From NCBI GenBank assembly GCA_035478255.1, contig DATIJV010000071.1:1-27562 (forward strand): 27,562 nucleotides of DNA. The letters are read 5' to 3'. The number at the start of each line of letters is the position of its first letter. Positions within the stretch are counted from its first letter, which is position 1. The position numbers and the translations under genes were made by a program. A model generated the notes under the pieces. It was given only the letters and a program-made list of their open reading frames with translations, was not told the origin of the DNA and ran no database searches. The DNA is from DATIJJ01 sp035478255 (GTDB taxonomy: Bacteria > Pseudomonadota > Gammaproteobacteria > DSM-16500). Below are positions 5,730-13,568 of the stretch, one piece after another.

Positions 5730-7906
5730 TGAATACTGAATCTCCTGCACCTATGCCTAAATTGCCGCAATTACGGAAAGGGCTTAATATTACTTTCAGC
5801 GATTATGATCTGGACGGCAAACCCCAATGGTTAATTTACGACAGTGGAAGAAATAAATTTTTTGTTATTGGTTGGAGTGAATATGAATTATTAAAACGCT
5901 GGGACCTTTCTGATCCGATAAAAATAATTGATGCAGTCAATAATGAAACAAAACTGCATGTTGAAATGACTGATCTGGAAAGTTTAGTAAAATTTCTTAA
6001 ATATAATTATCTCGTTCAGCAAAGCGGTCATCAAATTTATAAAGATGCAAAATCACAAAAACTTTTTAAAGATGAAAATATTTTTCATTGGCTCATCTCG
6101 TATTATTTATTTTTTAGGATCCCTTTATGGCATCCCGATAAATTCTTGACACGAACAAAATATATAGGAGATTTTTTATTTAATCGATATACAGCTTATG
6201 TCATGACTGCTTTAGGGATCATCGCTATTTATCAACTCAGTTTACGCTGGGAACAGTTTATCCATACTTTTCCATCAGTATTTACCTTACAAGGTTTGAT
6301 GTTTTATTTAATTTCTTTTTTAATTTGCAAATTCTGTCACGAATTAGGACACGCTTACATGAGCAAGCGGTATGGTGCTCCGGTTCCTACTTTAGGTGTT
6401 GCCTTTCTTGTTTTCTGGCCAGTGCTTTATACGGATACAACTGCAAGCTGGTCCTTAAAAAGCAAAAAACGCTTGCGCATTGCGGCTGCCGGTATATGGG
6501 TTGAAACCTATGTAACGATTATTGCTGCATTGATTTGGTGCAATAGCAGCAATATCACCATACAAGCAATTTGCTATGTGACTATCACAATTAACTGGTT
6601 AAGCAGTCTATTAATTAATGTCAGCCCGTTCATGCGATTTGACGGTTATTATATATTAGCTGATTTAGTTAAAATGCCAAATCTACAATCTCGCGCTTTT
6701 GCTTTAACTCGTTGGCAAATTCGCCGCTGGTTATTTCATTGGGAAGAGCCGCCGCCAGAAAATTTTTCTGAGCGCATGCACAATTTTTTAGTCGCTTATT
6801 CCATTGGAACATGGATATACCGTTTGACCTTGTATTTAGGCATCTCAGTATTGGTTTATCATTTTTTTATTAAAATTGTTGGAATCATACTTTTCATTAT
6901 TGAAATTTATTATTTTATTTTAGGGCCAATTTATAAAGAATTACACACCTGGTTACAATTAAAAGAACAAATTACTTTTAATATCAGAACAAAAATCACC
7001 ATTGGAATTAGTCTTAGCTTACTTTTAATATTTTTATTACCGATTAATGAAACAATTAAACTTCCCGCAACATTAAGTTATGCACATCAATTTTTAATTG
7101 CCCCAGAAGAAGGAATTTTAGCAAGCGATCCGCCCGCTGTTGGAACAGAAGTCAAAGCGAACCAGCCAATTGTAATAATCAGCTCACCTTATTTAGAATA
7201 TGCGCTGAAAAGAGTTGAGTTGGAATATCAAAAAAAATCGGCAGAGTTTAGACGTTCAGCTCTTAATGGAACTTACGCACTGCAACACTCTATTTTGCTA
7301 TCTGATTTAAATTCAGAACGAGCTGAATATAGTAAATTGCTTTCTTTAAAACAAAAACTGATTTTAAAAGTTCCATTTAATGGTATTGTTATTGAAGTAG
7401 GCGATGAAGTCAAAAAAGGAGAAGCTATATCAAAAGATGAATGGATTGGGGATGTCATAAATCCCAATCTTGTTCAAGTAGAAGCTTATGTTTCACAAAC
7501 TGATATAACACGCATTGGCAATGGATTAAGAGGTTATTTTTATCCTCGCAATTTAAGTCAATCAGCACTTCCGGTAAAAGTTAAATCGATTGAAGTCATT
7601 AATGCGACTCAATTAAGCTGCACTTATTCCACGGATATAAAACAGAATAAAAAAGAAAGTCAGGTGATTGAAACGCCTTGTTATAATGCCAGCGAATTTG
7701 GCGGTGAAATAGCGACTTTTTTTAGTGAAGAAGGCCAGTATGTTCCGGTTGATTCTGTATATCGAGTGTTACTTACCGTAGAAAAACCGGTTAAATTTAA
7801 GGAAATATTACGCGGAACTGTAGTTTTGGACACGGAATCACGATCGTATCTTTCAAAAATAAGTTATAAAATTAAAAAAATCTGGATTGAGCAAAGTGGG
7901 TTTTGA
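5729..7906 (+). CDS. M50 site-2-protease-like membrane metalloprotease fused to HlyD-type adaptor
   Basis: 725 aa. Residues 1-~100 form a soluble winged-helix-like domain (ITFSDYDLDGKPQWLIYD, WSEYELLKRWDL), perhaps PqqD-like (inference). A polytopic core follows with the zinc protease motif HELGH (His204, Glu205, His208) and the S2P third-ligand motif N-x2-P-x4-DG at 297-306 (NVSPFMRFDGYYILAD). More membrane helices span ~350-440. The periplasmic C-terminal region is adaptor-like: LIAPEEGILASDPPAVGTEV, a coiled-coil hairpin, then LKVPFNGIVIEVGDEVKKGE and a barrel. All catalytic residues are present, so a proteolytically active enzyme is expected; it resembles proteins annotated as putative peptide zinc metalloproteases. 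Last gene of the operon. No ABC ATPase, RND pump or substrate gene is adjacent. Convergent with the GGDEF/EAL gene, 12 bp apart. Confidence 0.85.
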   Translation: MNTESPAPMPKLPQLRKGLNITFSDYDLDGKPQWLIYDSGRNKFFVIGWSEYELLKRWDLSDPIKIIDAVNNETKLHVEMTDLESLVKFLKYNYLVQQSGHQIYKDAKSQKLFKDENIFHWLISYYLFFRIPLWHPDKFLTRTKYIGDFLFNRYTAYVMTALGIIAIYQLSLRWEQFIHTFPSVFTLQGLMFYLISFLICKFCHELGHAYMSKRYGAPVPTLGVAFLVFWPVLYTDTTASWSLKSKKRLRIAAAGIWVETYVTIIAALIWCNSSNITIQAICYVTITINWLSSLLINVSPFMRFDGYYILADLVKMPNLQSRAFALTRWQIRRWLFHWEEPPPENFSERMHNFLVAYSIGTWIYRLTLYLGISVLVYHFFIKIVGIILFIIEIYYFILGPIYKELHTWLQLKEQITFNIRTKITIGISLSLLLIFLLPINETIKLPATLSYAHQFLIAPEEGILASDPPAVGTEVKANQPIVIISSPYLEYALKRVELEYQKKSAEFRRSALNGTYALQHSILLSDLNSERAEYSKLLSLKQKLILKVPFNGIVIEVGDEVKKGEAISKDEWIGDVINPNLVQVEAYVSQTDITRIGNGLRGYFYPRNLSQSALPVKVKSIEVINATQLSCTYSTDIKQNKKESQVIETPCYNASEFGGEIATFFSEEGQYVPVDSVYRVLLTVEKPVKFKEILRGTVVLDTESRSYLSKISYKIKKIWIEQSGF

Positions 7907-7918
7907 AAATAAAAATTA

Positions 7919-9376
7919 TTAATGATGATATTCGTGCTCAATCGTATCAGCTTCCTGTGGTGCACTAAATAACTTACCTTGCATAATTCTACAACCTAAT
8001 TGCGTCAACAGTATTTTTTCTTCTTTGTTCTCAATACCATCTGCTACTACAGTAATTTTAGAATCTTTCGCCAATCCAATTATCATCACCAGAATATGCT
8101 TATTTTCATCATGAGTTAATACATCCTGAATTAATCTTCCATCAATTTTTAAATAATCAATTGGTATCTTGCTAATTTTATTTATTGCAAAATGTCCAAG
8201 CGCAAAAATACCCACAGAAATTTTAATTCCAAGCCGTGCCAACATCTCAAATCCATTTTCAACCGCCTTAGAATTTTCAGCAAGTACGTTTTCTGAAATT
8301 TCAAACATAATTTTTTTTGCATCAAATCCAGTTTCTTGCAATACTTGGGAAAGCGTTTGCAGAAATTTTGTATTTTCAATTTGTTTCATGGAAACTGTGA
8401 TCGATAACAATGGAGGTTTAAAATTCTCACTATCCCATTGCTTGAACTGAGCGATAGAAATTTTTAACAAAAATTCACCGATTTCTACAATCCTTCCAGC
8501 ATTTTCTGATAATTTGCAAAATTCAGAAAATGGAATTAACCCATATTCAGGATGTTTAAAATATAAAATTGCTTGAATACAAGTCACTTGATTTGTTTCT
8601 ACATCAATATGCGGTTGATAACGCACCAGAAGATAATCTGTGAAATTTGCACTTCTAAAGCAAGCCGTTATGCTCAATTCACGCTGCCCTAACATTTGTA
8701 ATTCTTTCTGATAAAATTGATAAGTATTTTTTCCCGATAATTTTGCTTGTTGTAATGCATCTTCTGCACGCTTCAGTAAAGAAGCTTCATCTTCACCATC
8801 TACAGGATAAATTGAAATACCCATATTGGCGCTAACTGATATTTCTTTTCCATCAATATCAAACGGCTTCATAAGAGCATCTTGAGCACGTTGCGCCACA
8901 TATGCTGCCGTTTCAGGCTTGGATAATAAAGGTAAAAGAAAAACAAAATCACTACCAATATAACGTACTACAGTATCCACTTGTCGTATGATTTTTTTTA
9001 ATCTATTTGCGGTTTCTATAATAATCTTATCACCCGCATCATAACCTAATTCTTCATTAAAAGTAGAAACGCCGCGAAGATTCAGTATCATGACAGCAAA
9101 AGACATTTTATGGCGCTTGCTTTGATTTAATGCTTGTAGCAACCTGTCCGTAAAAACCTGGACATCTGGCAATCCAGTAAGAGGATCGAGTGTCATATTA
9201 GAGGTATTGTTTTTATTCATCTCAGCAAGAAATCTTTCTTTATGCCCCTGCTGTCTAAAAAATTGGTGCTCCATTTTAGAGAGAAGTTTTTTCATTTTTT
9301 TAACACGATAACTTTTCTCTATATATAAAATAGCGAGGATAATACAGATAAGCAGCAACCAGAAATACGGAGACAC
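7919..9376 (-). CDS. Membrane-anchored degenerate GGDEF-EAL protein
   Basis: 485 aa starting at GTG (9376) with AGGGGG about 9 nt upstream. One N-terminal membrane helix (FWLLLICIILAILYI, 5-19), a short coiled coil, then a GGDEF domain (DPLTGLPDVQVFTDRLLQAL from residue 64) whose signature RxGGDEF reads RYIGSDF (138-144), and an EAL domain (LLVRYQPHIDVETN onward). In the EAL domain the EALxR motif is QAILYF, the DDFGTGYSS metal-binding loop is SVGIFALGHF, and VAEGVE is VADGIE. Catalytic acids are therefore lost in both domains, so cyclase and phosphodiesterase activity are unlikely. The conserved fold (YLKIDGRLIQDV, GCRIMQGKLFSAP) suggests a c-di-GMP receptor, scaffold or regulatory pseudo-enzyme. 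Single gene; convergent with the export operon. Confidence 0.9.
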   Translation of the reverse strand: MSPYFWLLLICIILAILYIEKSYRVKKMKKLLSKMEHQFFRQQGHKERFLAEMNKNNTSNMTLDPLTGLPDVQVFTDRLLQALNQSKRHKMSFAVMILNLRGVSTFNEELGYDAGDKIIIETANRLKKIIRQVDTVVRYIGSDFVFLLPLLSKPETAAYVAQRAQDALMKPFDIDGKEISVSANMGISIYPVDGEDEASLLKRAEDALQQAKLSGKNTYQFYQKELQMLGQRELSITACFRSANFTDYLLVRYQPHIDVETNQVTCIQAILYFKHPEYGLIPFSEFCKLSENAGRIVEIGEFLLKISIAQFKQWDSENFKPPLLSITVSMKQIENTKFLQTLSQVLQETGFDAKKIMFEISENVLAENSKAVENGFEMLARLGIKISVGIFALGHFAINKISKIPIDYLKIDGRLIQDVLTHDENKHILVMIIGLAKDSKITVVADGIENKEEKILLTQLGCRIMQGKLFSAPQEADTIEHEYHH

Positions 9377-9468
9377 GATAAAGGCCCCCTATTGTTTACA
9401 TACCTATATGACTATTTTACAACACTTGAAGGCAATATAAATTACATTATTTATTATGTAGTTATGAA

Positions 9469-9688
9469 GTATCCACGTAAGTATTCGGTGAGATATAAAA
9501 TTTTCGTATTTTTTTTTACCTCCTTCCCCTATCCCCTTCCTCCACAAAAAGCATGTGGAGGAAGGGGGACTCTTCGATACAGATGCGCTTAATTAGAACG
9601 TCCCCCTTCCTCTAAACGCGCTTTTCGTTTGGAGGAAGGGGATAGGGGAAGGAGGTTTATACCTCTCACCGAAAACTTACGTATCCAC
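9469..9688. mobile_element. Element 1, copy B, with 8-bp target duplication
   Basis: Complete copy at 9477-9680: ends GTAAGTATTCGGTGAG and CTCACCGAAAACTTAC; pyrimidine mirror tract 9519-9543; loop; purine tract; centre; pyrimidine tract; loop; purine mirror tract 9631-9655. GTATCCAC flanks it directly on both sides (9469-9476 and 9681-9688), the expected footprint of transposition. The similarity between flanks continues imperfectly to AAGTATTC, so the exact boundary is uncertain. No ORF inside; any transposase must act in trans. Together with AT-rich flank it accounts for most of the 450-bp gap between 9376 and 9830; the remainder (9689-9829) is very AT-rich and should hold the promoter of the next gene, though no clear -35/-10 pair stands out. 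Confidence 0.8.
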
Positions 9689-9829
9689 ATAAGTATTCAT
9701 GCCTATATTCAATAACAGGTTGAATTATATATCCTTTTAAGTTCTGTGTAATATTTAATCTAAATTATATAAAATATGCTAATATTAAACATATAACAAT
9801 ATTTATAAATTTAGCAAAACGAGGTAATT

Positions 9830-10777
9830 ATGCCGGGTTCACTATATTCCATACAAAGAGGCCAAAACTTTAATCAGCAAGAATATCACCGTGCAAACTG
9901 GAAAGTTGCAGGAGTTGAGTGTAAGTTTGAAGAAATTCCTCAACAACTACAAGCTGCATATGGAGAAACGGTAGCTAGTGAATTATGTCACCAATTATTC
10001 AGGACCTATACTCAGGAAATCCAAAAATTTGCTTCAGAAAAGTTCTTCTATAAGAAGGAATCTCCCTGGTTCGTTAAAGTGGAAGAAGGTGCTTTCACAA
10101 TTGAACTACGTAATAACACAAAATCAAAAAATCCACAGCTTGTTTATCATGTTGAGCTGAATGAGATATCGTTGATAAACATAGAAGAAATTTCACAAGG
10201 AAAAGGCATTTATACAATCACTCAACCCACGATCAGTTATGATTGCGTTGTTGACACAAGATCACTTGAAACTGACAAGCCACTTGTCAACTATCTTGCA
10301 GAGAGTATGCTGCCAAAAAAAATAACGACAGCAGAAGGCCACACTTTATCTGAGAAAGGTGTCGTAACCGTACCAACAACAAGTGTAGCGACGAAGATGC
10401 TGGCAAATCTTTTCAAGCCGAAAAAACCTAAGGAAGCCGTCACAAAAACGAAGGAGGATGTGCATTCTTTCCTTCCTACTGAATCATCAAAAGAATATAA
10501 AGAGCTAACTAACTTAATTGATCAAGTTGTTGGAATAGCGCAAACAGATCAGAAAAAAGAGGATGCAGAATTATTACTAATCAATGCTGCACTGGAACTT
10601 TGTAGTAGTGTTTCCAGAAGTAAAGTAGACAAAGCAAATGAGTTGCTAGAAAAATATTCTAAAACGGATCAAGTAAGAGAATGCGTGAAGAAAATAATAA
10701 AACATGCAGAAGAAACGCTTGATGCTGCACAAAAACCAGTCCACAGATTGAGTCGCGGGTCGCAAAATCCTACATAA
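9830..10777 (+). CDS. Unrecognised 315-aa soluble protein
   Basis: Start ATG 9830 with a good GAGG five bases upstream. No signal peptide or membrane helix. An N-terminal alpha/beta part (1-~165, e.g. WFVKVEEGAFTIELRNNTKS) is followed by a charged linker rich in K/P/T (around 185-225, FKPKKPKEAVTKTKEDVHSF) and an alpha-helical C-terminal half (SKEYKELTNLIDQVVGIAQT to the end) with a basic/polar tail (HRLSRGSQNPT). I recognise no family. It is convergent with the J-domain gene (25-bp gap), and the pair lies between two copies of element 1. In a Legionellales-like host a soluble orphan of this kind could be a secreted effector, but nothing in the sequence demonstrates secretion. Confidence 0.75.
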   Translation: MPGSLYSIQRGQNFNQQEYHRANWKVAGVECKFEEIPQQLQAAYGETVASELCHQLFRTYTQEIQKFASEKFFYKKESPWFVKVEEGAFTIELRNNTKSKNPQLVYHVELNEISLINIEEISQGKGIYTITQPTISYDCVVDTRSLETDKPLVNYLAESMLPKKITTAEGHTLSEKGVVTVPTTSVATKMLANLFKPKKPKEAVTKTKEDVHSFLPTESSKEYKELTNLIDQVVGIAQTDQKKEDAELLLINAALELCSSVSRSKVDKANELLEKYSKTDQVRECVKKIIKHAEETLDAAQKPVHRLSRGSQNPT

Positions 10778-10802
10778 CTCAGGTTAATTACGTATTCACA
10801 CG

Positions 10803-12314
10803 TTATTGTTTACTATCAGGGCGGTTACCTGTTTTTATGTTCACTTCAGAAAGGTCGGAAGCACGAACCAAGCCATCAGGATTAGCATACTCGCCATCAA
10901 TAAATTTTTGATAAAAAGCCTGCGTTGTAGGATCTCTTCTTTTTAATTGGGCAAGGCTCACCACCCCAAAGACTTTTTGACTATGTTGTGCTGCCCCCAC
11001 CCCAAACATAATTGCTTTCGCTATGGCCTCACGTTTTGAATTGTTTGTGGAAAATTCTTGTGAAATTAATTTGTAAATTTGATCGACTGTTCCTGGAATG
11101 CTTTTTCCAGGAACACTCATCCACTTCTGTTCAATTTCATTTTTTAATTTTTCCAGATACGCATCAATATTTTTAATATTCTCTATCTTGTATTCAAGCT
11201 GACGTACCATTTCTTCGGCATTTGTATTCTTAAGATCAATGATGAGCACTGCCTGATATCTAATCAATGCGATCTCAAATGATTGCTTCGTATCTGTTTT
11301 TAACGCACTTTCATACAACTGATTGGCGGTTTCCAATAATTGACCAATACTATCACATATTACTTGATCTGCCCTTCTAGAAATATTTTTTTCCTCTTGA
11401 GAAAGTACAACCTTTTTCAGGTTCTCGTAATTTTCTTGAAATGATTTCAGCGTAAAAAATCGAGCGGCGGCCATACCTACTATTAAATTATATTGGATAA
11501 TTGCCCTTTCTTGAATCGCAAACTGATAACAGGTTCGATCTGCCTGAGTGATCAACACTTTATCTTGAACATTTTCGTAAAATTGAGTTGACTCACTGTA
11601 TTTACCTTGCAAATATTTCACACGAAATTTACCCAGCAATGCGCAGCTATCATTTTTGTTAAACAGTAAAGCCTTTTCATATTTTTGAAGTGCTTCATTG
11701 CTTAGCTCTGTTTTTGTAACTTCAACCCATACAAGCTGGCCGGTTTGGGGATTTTTTTTCTGAATAACTTTTTTATTGGAATCCCCCATGCCAATAGCTA
11801 GGCTATAAATTTCATTAGCTTTCAGGTTATATATTCTTGCATATAAATTTATTATTTTTTCTTTTAATTCAGAATCAGATATCGCGTCTATTGCATCTAC
11901 CAAACTTTTTCGCACTTCCGCTTGGGTACTATCAGGCACGACAGACAGAGGTTCAATTTGATTTGATGCATCTATAAATTTTCTATAAACCACTTCAGAA
12001 AAATTTTTCAGCTCATCGAGCACAAGTGGTAATTGAATCTCAGGGTTTTCTCTGTACTCTCTCAATATTTGATCATACTCCTCGCGCTTAATGTAAGCGG
12101 TATTAATAGACAGTAACACTTCATAAGCTCGTGATATAAGTTTGAATTTTTCTGGATCACCACCCTTATCAGGATGCATCCTCTCATTCATTGCTAGATT
12201 ACGAAAAGCTTTTTTGATAGCGCTCTCATCAGCATCAGAAGGCACCCTCAGAACTTCATAATAAGAAGGGTCAACGTGCACGCCTCTATAGGATATTGGG
12301 TTTCGAGCTTTCAT
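10803..12314 (-). CDS. J-domain protein with TPR-like helical C-terminus
   Basis: 503 aa from ATG 12314, preferred over the in-frame GTG at 12320 because GGAG sits five bases before the ATG. Residues ~17-85 are a J domain (DPSYYEVLRVPSDADESAIK, the HPD motif within ERMHPDKGG at 47-49, FKLISRAYEVLLSI), which would stimulate the ATPase of an Hsp70/DnaK partner. There is no Gly/Phe region or zinc-finger CxxCxGxG, so it is a class C (type III) J-protein, not DnaJ or CbpA. The rest is helical with TPR-like repeats (ALQKYEKALLFNKNDSCALL, LYESALKTDTKQSFEIALIR) and could bind a client. Single gene, convergent with the 315-aa gene. It could be a housekeeping co-chaperone or an effector that recruits host Hsp70; I cannot separate these. 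Confidence 0.85.
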   Translation of the reverse strand: MKARNPISYRGVHVDPSYYEVLRVPSDADESAIKKAFRNLAMNERMHPDKGGDPEKFKLISRAYEVLLSINTAYIKREEYDQILREYRENPEIQLPLVLDELKNFSEVVYRKFIDASNQIEPLSVVPDSTQAEVRKSLVDAIDAISDSELKEKIINLYARIYNLKANEIYSLAIGMGDSNKKVIQKKNPQTGQLVWVEVTKTELSNEALQKYEKALLFNKNDSCALLGKFRVKYLQGKYSESTQFYENVQDKVLITQADRTCYQFAIQERAIIQYNLIVGMAAARFFTLKSFQENYENLKKVVLSQEEKNISRRADQVICDSIGQLLETANQLYESALKTDTKQSFEIALIRYQAVLIIDLKNTNAEEMVRQLEYKIENIKNIDAYLEKLKNEIEQKWMSVPGKSIPGTVDQIYKLISQEFSTNNSKREAIAKAIMFGVGAAQHSQKVFGVVSLAQLKRRDPTTQAFYQKFIDGEYANPDGLVRASDLSEVNIKTGNRPDSKQ

Positions 12315-12353
12315 ACACACTCCACATTGTTTAATTATTAGTGATTTGTCTAT

Positions 12354-12382
12354 ATTATATACTATAATTGACCAGTTTGGAA
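12354..12382 (-). promoter_or_regulatory. Possible promoter of the J-domain gene
   Basis: On the minus strand a perfect TATAAT (12354-12359) is preceded at 17 bp by a weak -35 TTCCAA (12377-12382). Transcription would start near 12347, leaving a ~33-nt leader. It lies just inside the flank of element 1 copy C. Confidence 0.4.
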
Positions 12383-12388
12383 TTGATA

Positions 12389-12586
12389 GTAAGTATTCAG
12401 TGACAGTCTCGTGGTTCTTTATTTTGACCTCCTTCCCCTATCCCCTTCCTCCAAACGAAAAGCGCGTTTAGAGGAAGGGGGACGCTCTAATTAAGCACAT
12501 CTGTATCGAAGCGTCCCCCTTCCTCCAAGTGTTTTTCTTGGAGGAAGGGGATAGGGGAAGGAGGTAAAAAAACAAAAAACACGAAT
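12389..12586. repeat. Element 1, copy C (right end lost)
   Basis: Left end GTAAGTATTCAGTGACAG, pyrimidine mirror tract 12428-12452, purine/pyrimidine inner arms around the TAATTAAGCACATCTG centre, purine mirror tract 12540-12564, then a poly-A-rich arm stopping at ACGAAT. The terminal CTCACCGAATACTTAC seen in the other copies is missing; a scrap of element 2 follows. The centre is in the same orientation as copy A and opposite to copies B and D. It fills the 311-bp space between the J-domain gene and bolA. Confidence 0.82.
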
Positions 12587-12599
12587 AAAGGTCGATGCA

Positions 12600-12625
12600 A
12601 TATGAGATGCTAAAAAACCTAAAAC
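12600..12625. repeat. Element 2 internal remnant
   Basis: ATATGAGATGCTAAAAAACC and the next few bases match the inner right arm of element 2 copy 1 (about 380-402, GATGAGATGCTAAAAACCTC). The termini are missing. It abuts the bolA stop codon on one side and broken element 1 copy C on the other, so one element probably disrupted the other. Confidence 0.5.
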
Positions 12626-12886
12626 TCATCTTTCGATTTTAATTTGAAGCGCGTGAATTTCATGCGGAATTAAGTCATTCAGAACATCATAAATTTCCCG
12701 ATGAATTTCTACTCTTGATTTGCCAGAAAAAAAAGCTGATCCAATAATAACCGTATAATGCCCCGCACCTCCCCTGCTGCCCGCGTGGCCTTTATGTTTT
12801 TCACTATCGTCAATCACTTCTAATTTTGCAGGCGAAAATTTTTGATTTAATCGTTGCTTTATTATTTCGATTCGCTGCTCATTCAT
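12626..12886 (-). CDS. bolA: BolA-family protein
   Basis: 86 aa, the usual size of the family. The BolA core is intact: a variable loop with KHKGHAGSRGGAGHYTVII (the conserved His/Gly loop that partners monothiol glutaredoxin in Fe-S cluster binding in studied homologues), the helix-turn-helix-like SRVEIHREIYDVLNDLIP and the end strand HEIHALQIK. Family members act in Fe-S homeostasis and stress morphology, and which branch (BolA or IbaG/YrbA) this is remains unclear. The start overlaps the lolD stop by 8 bp (ATGAATGA), so it is the last gene of the minus-strand series. Confidence 0.88.
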   Translation of the reverse strand: MNEQRIEIIKQRLNQKFSPAKLEVIDDSEKHKGHAGSRGGAGHYTVIIGSAFFSGKSRVEIHREIYDVLNDLIPHEIHALQIKIER

Positions 12887-13568
12887 AAGATATTTTTCTC
12901 AATTGTCCATCTTCCAATGACAAAATACGCTGTGCATGCTTAGCAATATTCATATCATGCGTCGCCATCATCACACTGGTTTGATGCGTTTTTTGTAAAT
13001 CAAGAAATAATTCTAAAACTTTTTCAGCATTGCGTGGATCCAGATTTCCTGTCGGTTCATCGGCCAAAACGCATAATGGACTCGCCACTAACGCACGTGC
13101 AATTGCCACACGCTGCCGCTCGCCGCCAGATAATTCGCCAATTTTATGCAGCATTCTATTTTTTAATCCTACGGATTCCAGCAAACTTTCTGCTTTGGAT
13201 TTTATAATTTCAATCTTCTCGCCGCGAATCAGTAAGGGCATGCTCACATTTTCCAACGCGGTAAATTCCGGCAACAAATGATGAAATTGATAAACAAATC
13301 CTAAGTAATGATTTCGCAAATTACATTTTTGCTTTTCAGATAATTCTGCCAGCAACTTTCCTGCGACATGGATCCTTCCAGAAGTCGGTTTATCCAAACC
13401 GCCTAGCAAATGCAGTAATGTGCTTTTACCAGAACCTGAACTGCCAATAATCGCAACCAGTTCTGCTGGTTTTATTTCCAAATTTATTTTACGTAACACA
13501 TTCACTTCAGCCGCACCGTCGTTATAACTTTTCGCCAAATCCGTACATGCTATCACTGCATTATTCAT
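12879..13568 (-). CDS. lolD: Lipoprotein-releasing ABC transporter ATP-binding protein LolD
   Basis: I take ATG 13568 (229 aa, MNNAVIACTDLAKSYNDG) rather than the longer in-frame start at 13628, because it gives the family length and overlaps the stop of lolC/E by 8 bp. Walker A GSSGSGKST (residues 42-50), signature LSGGERQRVAIARAL, Walker B CVLADEPTGNLD and switch histidine MATHD are all present. It powers release of outer-membrane lipoproteins from the inner membrane to LolA, with the FtsX-like permease encoded immediately upstream. Confidence 0.96.
   Translation of the reverse strand: MNNAVIACTDLAKSYNDGAAEVNVLRKINLEIKPAELVAIIGSSGSGKSTLLHLLGGLDKPTSGRIHVAGKLLAELSEKQKCNLRNHYLGFVYQFHHLLPEFTALENVSMPLLIRGEKIEIIKSKAESLLESVGLKNRMLHKIGELSGGERQRVAIARALVASPLCVLADEPTGNLDPRNAEKVLELFLDLQKTHQTSVMMATHDMNIAKHAQRILSLEDGQLRKISYE

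Noticed and set aside
9700..9829. AT-rich TAATATT-type motifs before the 315-aa gene, recalling PmrA-type direct-repeat boxes of Legionellales effector genes
   Set aside because: Neither the spacing nor the half-sites fit well, and matches are expected by chance in so AT-rich a stretch.
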